Shown: positions 25,241 through 34,614, counted from the first letter of the stretch. The stretch: 64,000 bases of DNA from Bacillota bacterium (GCA_023415635.1 JAEZJV010000014.1:143226-207225), one strand, 5' to 3'. A program made the numbers and translations. The notes: generated from the letters alone by a model not told the origin.

Positions 25241-25915
25241 ATGAAGAAAGAAACACTTTCCTCAGATAATAGAACGTTCTCTCCGGATAACAATGCTGGT
25301 GCTTCTGAAAAAAGTAATCCGAAGAAAATATCCCTGAAAACTATCGGTCTTCCAAAACTGATATTAATTTTAGCTGCAGGCATACTGATCGTGCTGCTAT
25401 CGGTTCCGAACCTTGGCGGTTCAAAAAGTCCCAGGGATAATACAAAGAAGGATAAAATTACCGCCGACTTGGAAAATGGTACGAATACGACAAGCTATGA
25501 TGTGAATACCTATGTATCAGAAATGGAAAATAAGCTTGAGAATGTCCTTAAGAAGGTATCCGGTGTCGGAGACGTCAAGGTTGCTATCACGCTGAAGGGT
25601 TCCAAGCAGAAGATTCCATTAAAAGACAGTACTACTGAGCAGGAGAGCTTAAATGAAGTTGACGGGGAGGGCGGAAGCAGAACTGACATGAACGTAAAAA
25701 AGGAGGATGAAACAATCCTCGTTGATGGAGAGGATGGCAAATCCGAACCGTACATAGTACAGGAGAAGGAACCTGAAATAGAAGGGGTATTGGTAATTGC
25801 AGAGGGCGGAGATGACGCTGAACTGCAAATGGAAATTATGGAAGCAGTGGAGGTATTATTTAATGTACCTGCGCATAAGGTTAAAGTAATGAAGATGAGC
25901 AATGGGATCAAATGA
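25241..25915 (+). CDS. spoIIIAG: Stage III sporulation protein AG
   Basis: Ring-forming component of the channel, 224 residues. A ~40-residue cytoplasmic leader precedes one membrane helix (PKLILILAAGILIVLLSVP, about 44-62). The intermembrane ring domain starts at VNTYVSEMENKLENVLKKVSGVGDVKVAITLKG and ends with LFNVPAHKVKVMKMSN, with a beta-insertion between. GGGAGGG overlaps the end of spoIIIAF. The ring assembles in the space between mother-cell and forespore membranes with SpoIIIAH-SpoIIQ. Confidence 0.95.
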   Translation: MKKETLSSDNRTFSPDNNAGASEKSNPKKISLKTIGLPKLILILAAGILIVLLSVPNLGGSKSPRDNTKKDKITADLENGTNTTSYDVNTYVSEMENKLENVLKKVSGVGDVKVAITLKGSKQKIPLKDSTTEQESLNEVDGEGGSRTDMNVKKEDETILVDGEDGKSEPYIVQEKEPEIEGVLVIAEGGDDAELQMEIMEAVEVLFNVPAHKVKVMKMSNGIK

Positions 25916-25928
25916 TCAGGAGGTTGTT

Positions 25929-26777
25929 ATGAAAAATATATTTAAAAAAAATCATATCATAATTACCGCGCTGGCAATTATGATTGTAATCGCCGGGTAT
26001 TTGAGCTTTACAAACAGAGATGCAGTGGAAAAGGCCGACAATGCTGATAATGAATTAACGGAAGCCGGGGATTATGATGAATTTACGCAGGTTACAGACG
26101 GAGAAGAAGTATCAGATGATGGTACGATGGATATTGAGGATGCTTCAGAGGCTTCTGGCATTCTGGAAACCGATACAACAGGTCAGGAGGATTCTGATGC
26201 CTCTGACAACGATGAAGATGCTTTAGTAGATGAGAATAGCGATGATCAGGCTGAGAATTCAGACATAACGGAAACTGCGAAGAATGAGGATACAGAAGAG
26301 ACTGCCGATATTTCTGATGAAGATGTTCTTGCAAATGCACAAGATGTCGCCGATAATGGTGAATTGAATCTGGAGGAAGGTGTTCCCGGTGAAGCAGTAC
26401 TTGCCAAAGCCACAATCGATTCCAGCTATTTTGTATCTAACAGAGTAAAAAGAGAGCAGGTAAGATCCAAGAGCAAGGAGCTCTATATGGAGCTCATTCA
26501 AAGCCCCGATATTACCAATGAGCAGAAACAGAAGGCAATTGATGGTATGCTTGAACTTACGGATATCATCGATAAGGAAAATGCAACCGAGATGTTACTT
26601 GAGGCTAAGGGCTTCGATGATGCAGTTGTATTCATCAGTGATGGAAAGGCTGAAGTCGTAGTCAATGCATCCTCCCTTACTGAACAGCAGCTTGCTATTA
26701 TTGAAAGTGTTGTGAAGGAGAAGACGGGAATTGAAGTTAAAAATATCGGTATAAACCCGGTAGTCGTTGAAGAATAA
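25929..26777 (+). CDS. spoIIIAH: Stage III sporulation protein AH
   Basis: Partner of forespore SpoIIQ in the intercellular channel, 282 residues. One N-terminal membrane helix (IITALAIMIVIAGYLSF) is followed by an extremely acidic, low-complexity stretch of about 110 residues (roughly 35-145, rich in Asp, Glu, Ser and Thr). The YscJ/FliF-like ring domain comes next (about 155-282, SSYFVSNRVKREQVRSKSKEL to IGINPVVVEE). The acidic part makes it longer than Bacillus SpoIIIAH (about 218). ATG 25929 has AGGAGG 6 bases upstream; earlier in-frame codons overlap spoIIIAG. Last gene of the operon. Confidence 0.94.
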   Translation: MKNIFKKNHIIITALAIMIVIAGYLSFTNRDAVEKADNADNELTEAGDYDEFTQVTDGEEVSDDGTMDIEDASEASGILETDTTGQEDSDASDNDEDALVDENSDDQAENSDITETAKNEDTEETADISDEDVLANAQDVADNGELNLEEGVPGEAVLAKATIDSSYFVSNRVKREQVRSKSKELYMELIQSPDITNEQKQKAIDGMLELTDIIDKENATEMLLEAKGFDDAVVFISDGKAEVVVNASSLTEQQLAIIESVVKEKTGIEVKNIGINPVVVEE

Positions 26778-26787
26778 ATATTTATAT

Positions 26788-26816
26788 TTGCAAATATACG
26801 GAAGTTTGGGTATAAT
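26788..26816 (+). promoter_or_regulatory. asp23 promoter
   Basis: TTGCAA (26788-26793), exactly 17 bases, perfect TATAAT (26811-26816). It gives a leader of about 165 bases. Confidence 0.65.
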
Positions 26817-26987
26817 ACTATATAATGTAAACAATGTGATGGTATACATCGTCTCACGAAAAGGCTTCAGGTCTATAGCATGAAGAGTCCATTAATGAAG
26901 GTTTGGGAATGATTCTGGGGATTTCTCCTGTGACCTCATTATGATATCGTATACCGGATAATGATAGGAACATAGGAGGTAATTACT

Positions 26988-27377
26988 TTGAATAAGGAAC
27001 CGGAGATCAGGAACACATATAAAATACATGAGAATGGTAAAGTGGGTGAAGTTCAGATTGCGGATGAGGTTGTTGCAACCATAGCAGGTCTGGCTGCTAC
27101 AGAAGTAAAAGGAGTATCTGCTACCTCCGGGAATGCTGCCAATGAGCTGACCGGTAAATTAAGTTCCAGGAAGAATTTATCCAAGGGAGTGAAGGTATTG
27201 GTTAGCCCGGATGCTGTATCCGTAGATATGGCCATTACCCTAGATTATGGGTATGGTATCCCGGAAACTGCTAAGCAGGTACAAGAAAAGGTGAAGTTGG
27301 CGATAGAGAACATGACCGGTTTGCAGGTCAAGGAAGTTAACATCCGTATTGCAGGTGTTAACATCGTAAAAGAGTAA
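26988..27377 (+). CDS. Asp23/Gls24 family envelope stress protein
   Basis: Asp23-domain protein of 129 residues: GEVQIADEVVATIAGLAATEVKGVSAT, VKVLVSPDAVSVDMAITLDYGYGIPETAKQVQEKVKLAIENMTGLQVKEVNIRIAGVN. In staphylococci relatives lie at the membrane through AmaP and respond to envelope stress; in clostridia the gene sits before nusB, as here. The start is TTG 26988, supported by AGGAGG 8 bases upstream and no in-frame ATG in the right place. It is followed by its own terminator, so nusB may rely partly on readthrough. Confidence 0.92.
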   Translation: MNKEPEIRNTYKIHENGKVGEVQIADEVVATIAGLAATEVKGVSATSGNAANELTGKLSSRKNLSKGVKVLVSPDAVSVDMAITLDYGYGIPETAKQVQEKVKLAIENMTGLQVKEVNIRIAGVNIVKE

Positions 27378-27387
27378 GCGATAACCA

Positions 27388-27421
27388 AACAACCCTTAGA
27401 AATACCTAAGGGTTGTTTTAT
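27388..27421 (+). terminator. Terminator after asp23
   Basis: A 12-bp perfect stem (27388-27399 with 27406-27417), 6-base loop, then TTATTCGTTT. Confidence 0.8.
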
Positions 27422-27453
27422 TCGTTTGTAAATGAGCTAGGAGGCGCTGTACC

Positions 27454-27849
27454 ATGACAAGAAGAGAAATCAGGGAACATATTTTCCTCATGCTGTTCCG
27501 TAAGGATTTTCATGAGGCAGAAGAACTGAAGGAACAGATTGAGTTATATATTGCTACCTTAGAGAAACCAAGCTTGGAGGAGTATGCGTATCTGACAACA
27601 CGTCTGAATTCCGTTATTGAAAAACTGACTGAAATAGATGACATTCTATCGGAAACCTCCAGCGGCTGGAAGTTGAATCGTATGGGAAAGGTGGATTTAA
27701 CCATACTGAGACTGGCTGTATTTGAGCTTCGTTTCGATGAGGATATTCCTGCAAAGGTTGCCATCAACGAAGCAGTAGAGCTTGCCAAGAAATTTGGTGG
27801 GGATGAATCACCGAGCTTTGTGAACGGAGTGCTTGCGAAGCTGGCATAG
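27454..27849 (+). CDS. nusB: Transcription antitermination factor NusB
   Basis: All-helical RNA-binding factor of 131 residues that joins NusE/S10 on boxA RNA in rRNA antitermination. It starts TRREIREHIFLMLFRKDFH, and conserved segments are WKLNRMGKVDLTILRLAVFEL and IPAKVAINEAVELAKKFGGDESPSFVNGVLAKL. AGGAGG is 9-10 bases before ATG 27454. It heads the nusB-xseA-xseB-ispA-dxs-tlyA run, closely spaced and probably cotranscribed. Confidence 0.96.
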   Translation: MTRREIREHIFLMLFRKDFHEAEELKEQIELYIATLEKPSLEEYAYLTTRLNSVIEKLTEIDDILSETSSGWKLNRMGKVDLTILRLAVFELRFDEDIPAKVAINEAVELAKKFGGDESPSFVNGVLAKLA

Positions 27850-27905
27850 TAGCTAAGCCATAAGGGTTTCAGATTTGTTTTACTTCGCTTGAAGTGGAGG
27901 TAGTG

Positions 27906-29117
27906 ATGGGACAGGCTTATACCGTTACAGAGATTAATCAATATATTAAGAATATGTTTATAAGAGACCGGATTTTGAGCCAGATTTATGTGAAGGGAGA
28001 GGTCTCGAATTGTAAATATCATACCTCTGGGCACATCTATTTCACATTAAAGGATGCTCAGGGGCAATTGGCATGCGTTATGTTCGCAGGCCAGCGAAGA
28101 GGCCTTACCTTTCGGTTGGAGGAGGGGCAGAGTGTCATTGCCCTAGGCAGCATCAATGTTTATGAGAGAGATGGCAAATATCAGCTGTATGCGAACGAGA
28201 TCCTCCTGGATGGACAGGGGCTATTATATGAGAAATATGAGAGGCTGAAGAAGAGTTTGGAAGAGGAAGGACTCTTTGACCCGGCACATAAAAAGGAAAT
28301 TCCTTCTTATCCGATGAAGGTAGGTATCGTAACAGCATCAACAGGCGCAGCAATCCAGGATATTATCAATATATCCAGAAGAAGAAATCCATACGTACAG
28401 CTGATTCTGTATCCCGCACAGGTGCAGGGGCAGGGGGCTGCAGAAAGCGTAGTGAAAGGCATCAAAGCCTTGGATAAGCTGGGAGTGGACACGATTATTG
28501 TCGGAAGAGGCGGCGGTTCCATAGAGGATTTATGGGCATTCAATGAGGAAATTGTAGCACGGGTAATCTATCAGTGTGAGACACCGATTATCTCAGCGGT
28601 CGGTCATGAGACAGATGTAACGATTGCGGATTTTGTATCGGATCTTCGTGCACCGACCCCATCTGCGGCTGCAGAATTGGCAGTAAATGATTATAAGGCC
28701 TTTGTAGCCCAAATTACTGAATATCAGAGGAAGCTTACAAGAGAAATAGAGCTTAAGCTTAGTGATTATCAGAATAAAGTGAAGCAACTTAAGCTTCGTC
28801 TGTTCTATGCAAGTCCCGCCTACCAGCTGAAGCAGAAAAGGCAAAATCTAATGGACATAGAACAAAAGCTTACTCAACAGATAAACCACATTCTGAGAGA
28901 AAAGAGACATAGGATGGAGGTTTACATAGCAAGACTTGAGGGATTATCCCCTTTGTCAAAGCTGAGTAAGGGATATGCACTCATAACCGATGAGGAGCAT
29001 AGACCGATACAGAGTGTTAAGAAAGTCAGCAGGGATAAGGTACTGACGATATCACTGATGGACGGAGACTTAAAGGCTCGTGTTGAAGAGGTATGCGAGT
29101 TACAGCGTGGATGTTGA
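27906..29117 (+). CDS. xseA: Exodeoxyribonuclease VII large subunit
   Basis: Catalytic subunit of single-strand exonuclease VII, 403 residues. The N-terminal OB fold is YTVTEINQYIKNMFIRDRILSQIYVKGEVSNCKYHTSGHIYFTLKD (given here in outline; about 1-100). The catalytic domain contains GIVTASTGAAIQDI, DTIIVGRGGGSIEDLWAFNEE and ISAVGHETDVTIADFVSDLRAPTPSAAAE. A long coiled coil (about 265-345) binds XseB. ATG 27906 is chosen over upstream GTG codons; GGAGG ends 5 bases before it. Confidence 0.96.
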   Translation: MGQAYTVTEINQYIKNMFIRDRILSQIYVKGEVSNCKYHTSGHIYFTLKDAQGQLACVMFAGQRRGLTFRLEEGQSVIALGSINVYERDGKYQLYANEILLDGQGLLYEKYERLKKSLEEEGLFDPAHKKEIPSYPMKVGIVTASTGAAIQDIINISRRRNPYVQLILYPAQVQGQGAAESVVKGIKALDKLGVDTIIVGRGGGSIEDLWAFNEEIVARVIYQCETPIISAVGHETDVTIADFVSDLRAPTPSAAAELAVNDYKAFVAQITEYQRKLTREIELKLSDYQNKVKQLKLRLFYASPAYQLKQKRQNLMDIEQKLTQQINHILREKRHRMEVYIARLEGLSPLSKLSKGYALITDEEHRPIQSVKKVSRDKVLTISLMDGDLKARVEEVCELQRGC

Positions 29118-29167
29118 TAAAGTACCGGTATCCGATTTCACGGTATATCGGCGGAAGGGAGATATGT

Positions 29168-29377
29168 ATGGCGGATAAGAAAATGAAACTGGAAGAAACC
29201 TTTGAGAAGCTGAATCATATCCTGGAAGAATTAGAGAAGCCGGATATCGCTCTGGAAGATTCCTTTACCCTATATCAGGAGGGTGTAAAGCTATTAAAGA
29301 TTTGTAACGATTCCATAGATAAGGTAGAGAAAGACCTGTTAATCTTAAGTGAAAATGGAGAGGCCAATGAATTTTGA
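29168..29377 (+). CDS. xseB: Exodeoxyribonuclease VII small subunit
   Basis: Helical subunit of 69 residues that coats the XseA coiled coil: KLEETFEKLNHILEELEKPDIALEDSFTLYQEGVKLLKICNDSIDKVEKDLLIL. GGAAGGGAG is 7-8 bases before ATG 29168; longer in-frame openings overlap xseA and lack the family pattern. Its 3' end overlaps the ispA start by 11 bases, so the two are translationally coupled. Confidence 0.95.
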   Translation: MADKKMKLEETFEKLNHILEELEKPDIALEDSFTLYQEGVKLLKICNDSIDKVEKDLLILSENGEANEF

Positions 29378-30281
29378 GCAGGAAATGCAGCAAAGGGTAA
29401 AAGAAATTGAAGATGTCCTGATCTATTTTAGTCCTAAGGAGGAAGGGTTCCAAAGGAAAATCATGGAGGCGATGAATTACAGCCTGATGGCGGGGGGAAA
29501 ACGCCTGCGTCCTTTGCTGATGAAAGAGACCTTCACGCTTTTTGGCGGTCAGGAGACGGATATTCTGACACCCTTCATGGCAGCATTGGAAATGATACAC
29601 ACCTACTCTCTGGTGCATGATGATCTGCCTGCTATGGATAATGATGAATACCGCAGAGGCAGAAAAACGACTCATGTTATATTTGGGGAAGCTATGGGTA
29701 TACTCGCAGGAGATGGGCTGCTTAATTATGCTTTTGAGACGGCTACGAGAGCCTTTGACGTGGCGGAGAGATGCACTTCTGTTCAACTCCTGCTATATCA
29801 AAGAATAGCGAAGGCACTTCAGGTAATGTCACGAAAAGCAGGTATTCATGGTATGATCGGCGGACAGGTGATTGATATCGAGCAGTGTGAGGGTGAACCT
29901 TCACAAAACCGTTTGGACCATATGTATCGTTTAAAGACCGGAGCATTAATCGAAGCCTCCATGATGATAGGTGCAATCCTCGCCGGAGCCGGACAGCAGC
30001 AGGTTGAACGGATTGAACAGATTGCCGGTGATATCGGACTTGCTTTTCAGATTAAGGATGATATTCTGGATGTTACAGGATCGCCAGAGCTATTAGGTAA
30101 GCCGGTGCATAGCGATGAGAAAAACGAAAAAACCACCTACACTTCGCTCATGGATGTCAACAGTGCGGAGGTAGCGGTGTTGAATATATCGAACAGGGCT
30201 ATGGAGACATATGACATGCTGCCCTGTCAAAATGAGTTTCTTCGGTTATTAATCACTAAATTAATAAGCAGGGTAAGATAA
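29367..30281 (+). CDS. ispA: Polyprenyl (farnesyl) diphosphate synthase
   Basis: Trans-prenyltransferase condensing isopentenyl diphosphate with allylic diphosphates, likely to farnesyl diphosphate; 304 residues. The first aspartate-rich motif is DDLPAMD (85-91), followed by EYRRGRKTTH; the second is DDILD in FQIKDDILDVTGSPELLGKP. GGKRLRP (43-49) binds isopentenyl diphosphate. Two residues between the aspartates of motif one (LP) fit a short-chain bacterial FPP synthase. ATG 29367 follows GGAG inside xseB. It is followed by dxs, pairing isoprenoid start and chain steps. Confidence 0.95.
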   Translation: MNFEQEMQQRVKEIEDVLIYFSPKEEGFQRKIMEAMNYSLMAGGKRLRPLLMKETFTLFGGQETDILTPFMAALEMIHTYSLVHDDLPAMDNDEYRRGRKTTHVIFGEAMGILAGDGLLNYAFETATRAFDVAERCTSVQLLLYQRIAKALQVMSRKAGIHGMIGGQVIDIEQCEGEPSQNRLDHMYRLKTGALIEASMMIGAILAGAGQQQVERIEQIAGDIGLAFQIKDDILDVTGSPELLGKPVHSDEKNEKTTYTSLMDVNSAEVAVLNISNRAMETYDMLPCQNEFLRLLITKLISRVR

Positions 30282-30311
30282 CACTTTGATTTGAGTAGAG
30301 GAGAATTATGC

Positions 30312-32183
30312 ATGCCAAAGCTACTTGATAATATTAATGAGGCAAATGACATAAAGAAAATCAACGCACAGGATTTGGGTCAGTTAGCGGAGGATATCCG
30401 CAATTTTCTAATAAACAATATCAGTAGGACAGGCGGTCACCTGGCCTCCAATCTAGGAGTGGTAGAGCTTACGATGGCACTACATTTATTCTTGGATTTT
30501 CCACAGGACAAATTGGTATGGGATGTTGGCCATCAAGCCTATATCCATAAGCTTCTGACAGGAAGAAAAGAACTGTTCTCCACCCTTCGGCAGATAGATG
30601 GTATCAGTGGATTTCCGAAGAAGGAAGAAAGCAATTGTGATTCCTTTGATACAGGCCACAGCTCCACAGCGATTTCTGCTGCCTTAGGATTGGTAAAAGC
30701 GAGAGATTTGGAGGGCAGAGATGACAAGGTAGTGGCTGTATTAGGAGATGGAGCCCTGACAGGGGGATTGGCTTTCGAGGCATTGAATAATGCAGGAAGG
30801 CTGAAGACAAATTTCATCATTATATTGAATGATAATAATATGTCCATCTCCGAGAACGTCGGAGGAATGGCAAATTATCTAGCGAAGCTAAGGACCAGCT
30901 CCAAATATACGGGATTTAAAGAAAACTTTGAAAACACCTTAAATCTGATGCCCGGTGTCGGCAAGGTAATTGCAGATAAGCTAAAGCGCTCCAAGGATGC
31001 CATCAAGTATTTTATGATTCCAAGCATGTTTTTTGAAGATATTGGACTGACTTATATCGGACCGATTGACGGTCATGATATTGATCAGATGATGACAGCC
31101 TTACAGGCAGCGGCAAGAGCAAAAAAAGCGGTTGTAATTCATGTTCTCACCAAAAAAGGGAAAGGGTACCATCTTGCTGAGAAGTATCCTGCACGTTACC
31201 ATAGTGTTGATCCCTTTGAGATACAGAGCGGTCAGCCGATAAAAGCAGAAAATTCTATTTCCTATACCAGGATTTTTTCTGATACTATGATTAAGCTGGG
31301 AAAAGAAAATGACAGGGTGGTAGCAATTACTGCAGCCATGCCCTATGGTACAGGTTTATATGGCTTCGGTAAACAGTTCCCGAACCGATTTTTTGACGTG
31401 GGAATTGCTGAGCAGCATGCGGTAACCTTTGCCGCAGGATTAGCCATGGGCGGCTTCCGCCCGGTGGTAGCCATTTATTCGACTTTTCTTCAGAGATCCT
31501 ATGATCAGATTATACATGATGTCTGCATTAATAACCTGCCTGTCGTATTTGCTATAGATCGTGCGGGTATTACAGGACGGGACGGAAAGACTCACCAGGG
31601 GATATTTGATTTATCCTTCCTGTCTCATATTCCCAATCTGACTGTGTTGGCACCGAAGAATAAGCCTGAGCTGGAAGAGATGCTGACCTATGCCATAGCC
31701 TATAATGGCCCTGTCGCAATCCGTTTTCCGAAGGGAGAAGCTTTTCTCGGCCTTAGTGAATATCAGGCTCCACTGGAATACGGCATAGCTGAGGTGCTTT
31801 TTGAAGGTAAAGAGGTGGCAATTCTTGCCATTGGAAGCATGGTAAAAACAGGCTATGAGGTTGTGGAAGCCTTGAAAGCAGATGGAATAAAGGCGACTCT
31901 GGTGAACGTCAGATTCATATCTCCGATCGATAAGGAGATTTTGAGGAGTTTAGCTAAGAAGCATAAAATATATGTTACCCTTGAAGAAAATGTGAAGAGC
32001 GGTGGCTATGGACAGAAGGTTGCAGATTACCTCTGCGAGAATAGGCTTAGTCAAATCAGGCTATTGAATATTGCTGTTCCGGATCAATACATTGAGCACG
32101 GTGGAGTGAACGAGCTACATCAAAGATTTGGTTTGGATGCAGGCAGCATTGTAGAGAAAATCAAGAAAGAGCTGAAGGGATGA
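30312..32183 (+). CDS. dxs: 1-deoxy-D-xylulose-5-phosphate synthase
   Basis: Thiamine-diphosphate enzyme condensing pyruvate and glyceraldehyde 3-phosphate, first step of the MEP isoprenoid route; 623 residues. N-terminal SRTGGHLASNLGVVELTMALH, the thiamine motif GDGALTGGLAFEALNNAG with NDNNMSIS, the transketolase central part DVGIAEQHAVTFAAGLAMGG, and DRAGITGRDGKTHQGIFDLSF (in outline) are all intact. ATG 30312 has AGAGGAG 8 bases upstream; the ATG at 30308 is out of frame. It overlaps tlyA by 4 bases (ATGA). Confidence 0.97.
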   Translation: MPKLLDNINEANDIKKINAQDLGQLAEDIRNFLINNISRTGGHLASNLGVVELTMALHLFLDFPQDKLVWDVGHQAYIHKLLTGRKELFSTLRQIDGISGFPKKEESNCDSFDTGHSSTAISAALGLVKARDLEGRDDKVVAVLGDGALTGGLAFEALNNAGRLKTNFIIILNDNNMSISENVGGMANYLAKLRTSSKYTGFKENFENTLNLMPGVGKVIADKLKRSKDAIKYFMIPSMFFEDIGLTYIGPIDGHDIDQMMTALQAAARAKKAVVIHVLTKKGKGYHLAEKYPARYHSVDPFEIQSGQPIKAENSISYTRIFSDTMIKLGKENDRVVAITAAMPYGTGLYGFGKQFPNRFFDVGIAEQHAVTFAAGLAMGGFRPVVAIYSTFLQRSYDQIIHDVCINNLPVVFAIDRAGITGRDGKTHQGIFDLSFLSHIPNLTVLAPKNKPELEEMLTYAIAYNGPVAIRFPKGEAFLGLSEYQAPLEYGIAEVLFEGKEVAILAIGSMVKTGYEVVEALKADGIKATLVNVRFISPIDKEILRSLAKKHKIYVTLEENVKSGGYGQKVADYLCENRLSQIRLLNIAVPDQYIEHGGVNELHQRFGLDAGSIVEKIKKELKG

Positions 32184-33013
32184 AAGAGAGATTAGATATT
32201 CTTCTAGTGAATAGAAACCTTGCCGAATCCAGGGAAAAGGCAAAAGCCATCATTATGTCCGGTAACGTATTCGTAGATGGGCAGAGAGAGGATAAGGCGG
32301 GTAGTACCTTCTCTGAGGAGGCTGTGATTGAGATTAAGGGTAATCCTCTGCGTTATGTCAGCCGGGGAGGTCTGAAGCTTGAGAAAGCAATCGAACATTA
32401 TGGGATTACTCTTGCAGGAAAGGTCTGTATGGATGTCGGTTCTTCTACCGGAGGGTTTACCGACTGTATGCTGCAGAACGGTGCAGTAAAGGTCTATGCG
32501 GTGGATGTTGGAACGAACCAGCTTGCTTGGAAGCTGCGGCAGGATGAACGCGTGATTTCCATGGAGAAGACGAATATACGTTATCTTACCCCGGATCAGA
32601 TCGGAGATAAGATTGCCTTTATTTCCATTGATGTCTCCTTTATCTCCTTAACCAAGGTGCTGCAGCCGGTGCGTGAGCTGCTGTTGGAGTCAGGAGAGGT
32701 GGTGGCACTGATCAAGCCCCAGTTCGAAGCCGGAAGAGATAAGGTAGGCAAGAAGGGTGTTGTCCGTGATACCAAGATTCATGAGGAGGTTATTTATGCA
32801 GTCAGTACTTATTCCGCTGCAATCGGTTTTGATTGTATAGATTTAGAGTTCTCACCAATCAAGGGACCGGAGGGTAATATTGAATATTTATTATATATGA
32901 AAAAAATGCTATTTGATATAAATATTGATGCATATCCGACCGGAGTACCTTTAATCCCTAAGAAAATCGAAAGTATTGTTGCAGCGGCACATAAATCCTT
33001 ATCAGAAACTTAG
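32180..33013 (+). CDS. tlyA: TlyA family rRNA methyltransferase
   Basis: Predicted 2'-O-ribose methyltransferase of rRNA, 277 residues. An N-terminal S4 RNA-binding domain (about 1-60, RLDILLVNRNLAESREKAKAIIMSGNVFVDG in outline) is followed by an FtsJ-like Rossmann domain. The S-adenosylmethionine loop is DVGSSTGGFTDCML (about 87-100), and ALIKPQFEAGR is the conserved lysine strand. The start overlaps the dxs stop as ATGA. The order tlyA-nadK-argR matches the Firmicutes core cluster that normally continues into recN. Confidence 0.94.
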   Translation: MKERLDILLVNRNLAESREKAKAIIMSGNVFVDGQREDKAGSTFSEEAVIEIKGNPLRYVSRGGLKLEKAIEHYGITLAGKVCMDVGSSTGGFTDCMLQNGAVKVYAVDVGTNQLAWKLRQDERVISMEKTNIRYLTPDQIGDKIAFISIDVSFISLTKVLQPVRELLLESGEVVALIKPQFEAGRDKVGKKGVVRDTKIHEEVIYAVSTYSAAIGFDCIDLEFSPIKGPEGNIEYLLYMKKMLFDINIDAYPTGVPLIPKKIESIVAAAHKSLSET

Positions 33014-33082
33014 ATAACAGGAAAGTATTGAAGGTATTTTACGAATATTTATTAGAATATATTAAATTATATACAATATGCC

Positions 33083-33111
33083 TTGAAATTAACAGAATTC
33101 TATGATAAACT
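33083..33111 (+). promoter_or_regulatory. nadK-argR promoter
   Basis: TTGAAA (33083-33088), 17-base spacer, TAAACT (33106-33111) in the 240-base gap after tlyA. Confidence 0.5.
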
Positions 33112-33253
33112 TTTGTAAAGTGTAGAAGGTGAAAGATTTCTAATCTTATCACTCACCAAGCTTTTGTAGCTAAGTTATCTACAGACTTGAATTACACATA
33201 AAGCAGTGCGGGAATATGGGAATATATCGCCAATTAGGGAGAGTAGCATTTGA

Positions 33254-34120
33254 ATGGACAGCTTTTTAATCATTACGAATAAAGAGAAGGATATTGATCT
33301 GCATTTAACGAAAAAGATTGCTGCTTCTATAGAAAATGCCGGTAAAAGGGTTGTATTATCAAGTGTATCTTCTGTTCTTGAGGAGAACGAGAAGATTATG
33401 ATACCCATTGACGTAGATTGCGCTATCGTACTGGGTGGGGATGGTACAATTATACAGACGGCGAATGACCTAATGACGCATGATATTCCTATTCTGGGAG
33501 TAAATCTGGGAACATTAGGCTTTCTGGCTGAGGTGGAAGAGCATCATATCAATGAAGCACTTGAAAGGCTATTCCGGAAGGACTACAGAGTGGAAAACCG
33601 CATTATGATTGAGGGGAAGGTTATTCCATGCGAACCGAAGGAACACCCCGTACAGATGACCGGATATGCGCTCAATGATGTAGTAATTACCAGAAAAGGT
33701 TTTTCCAGAATTATCAGCCTTGGTATTTACGTCAATAATGTGTTGGTTGATAATTTTCGTGGAGATGGAGTGATTATATCAACTCCGACAGGATCGACAG
33801 CATATAACCTGTCTGCAGGAGGACCACTGGTACTATCGCAGGCAAGTGTTATGGTGATTACCCCAATCTGCCCACATTCCTTAAGTCCGAGAAGTATTAT
33901 CGTATCCGCAGAGGATACAATCAGGGTGGTCGTAGGTAAGAGCAAGAAGACACAGGAAGCAGAAGCGATAGCAACCTTTGATGGAAGCAAGGTAATTGAC
34001 CTTGGAACGGAGGATGTGATACTCATGAAGAAGGCGAAGTACAGTACGCAGCTGATCAAGCTTGATGATACGGGAATATACGAGATACTTCGGTCAAAGC
34101 TTGGGAAGGATGGAGATTAA
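33254..34120 (+). CDS. nadK: NAD kinase
   Basis: ATP-dependent phosphorylation of NAD to NADP; 288 residues. The catalytic GGDGT motif is residues 61-65 (VLGGDGTIIQTAND), followed by LGVNLGTLGFLAEVE, NDVVITRK and the conserved GDGVIISTPTGSTAYNLSAGGP. PICPHSLSPRSIIVS closes the sugar-binding pocket. GGGAG is about 11 bases before ATG 33254, a slightly long spacing. argR follows after 35 bases. Confidence 0.95.
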   Translation: MDSFLIITNKEKDIDLHLTKKIAASIENAGKRVVLSSVSSVLEENEKIMIPIDVDCAIVLGGDGTIIQTANDLMTHDIPILGVNLGTLGFLAEVEEHHINEALERLFRKDYRVENRIMIEGKVIPCEPKEHPVQMTGYALNDVVITRKGFSRIISLGIYVNNVLVDNFRGDGVIISTPTGSTAYNLSAGGPLVLSQASVMVITPICPHSLSPRSIIVSAEDTIRVVVGKSKKTQEAEAIATFDGSKVIDLGTEDVILMKKAKYSTQLIKLDDTGIYEILRSKLGKDGD

Positions 34121-34155
34121 GTATCTTAAGATAATAGGAAAGGTATTGGGGAAAA

Positions 34156-34614
34156 ATGATGAAGATCAGCAGACAAAGTAAAATCATAGAACTCATTAAT
34201 AAATACAATATTGAGACACAGGAAGAGCTAGCTGACCGGCTTATGAAGGACGGTTATAATGTGACACAGGCGACAGTATCAAGAGATATTCGGGAACTGA
34301 AGCTCACTAAGGTAGCAGTGGACGGAGGAAGGCAGAAGTATATAGTACTTCAAAAGGCGGAACCCGGTATGAGTGAGAAATATGCCAGAGTTTTAAGAGA
34401 TGGTTTTGTGTCTATGGATATGGCTCAGAATATCATGGTAGTGAAGACGGTTCCGGGAATGGCAATGGCAGTAGCGGCAGCGCTGGATGCATTGCAGCTG
34501 AGCAGTATCGTAGGCAGTATAGCGGGAGATGACACAGTAATGTGTGCAATCCGGTCCACGGAAGAGACGGTTCAGGTAATGGAGAAATTGAGTAAGTTAT
34601 TGAATGCGGAGTAA
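34156..34614 (+). CDS. argR: Arginine repressor ArgR/AhrC
   Basis: Hexameric arginine-responsive regulator of 152 residues. The N-terminal winged helix (about 1-70) has RQSKIIELINKYNIETQEELADRL and NVTQATVSRDIRELKL, the ArgR signature. The C-terminal oligomerisation and arginine-binding domain contains VKTVPGMAMAVAAALD and the aspartate pair SIAGDDTVM. Start ATG 34156 or the adjacent ATG 34159. It ends in a strong terminator and is separated from recN, its usual neighbour, by 12.9 kb. Confidence 0.95.
   Translation: MMKISRQSKIIELINKYNIETQEELADRLMKDGYNVTQATVSRDIRELKLTKVAVDGGRQKYIVLQKAEPGMSEKYARVLRDGFVSMDMAQNIMVVKTVPGMAMAVAAALDALQLSSIVGSIAGDDTVMCAIRSTEETVQVMEKLSKLLNAE

Noticed and set aside
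26092..26415. A 107-codon minus-strand frame inside spoIIIAH
   Set aside because: A by-product of the biased acidic codons of spoIIIAH on the other strand; His/Leu/Gln-rich without homology.
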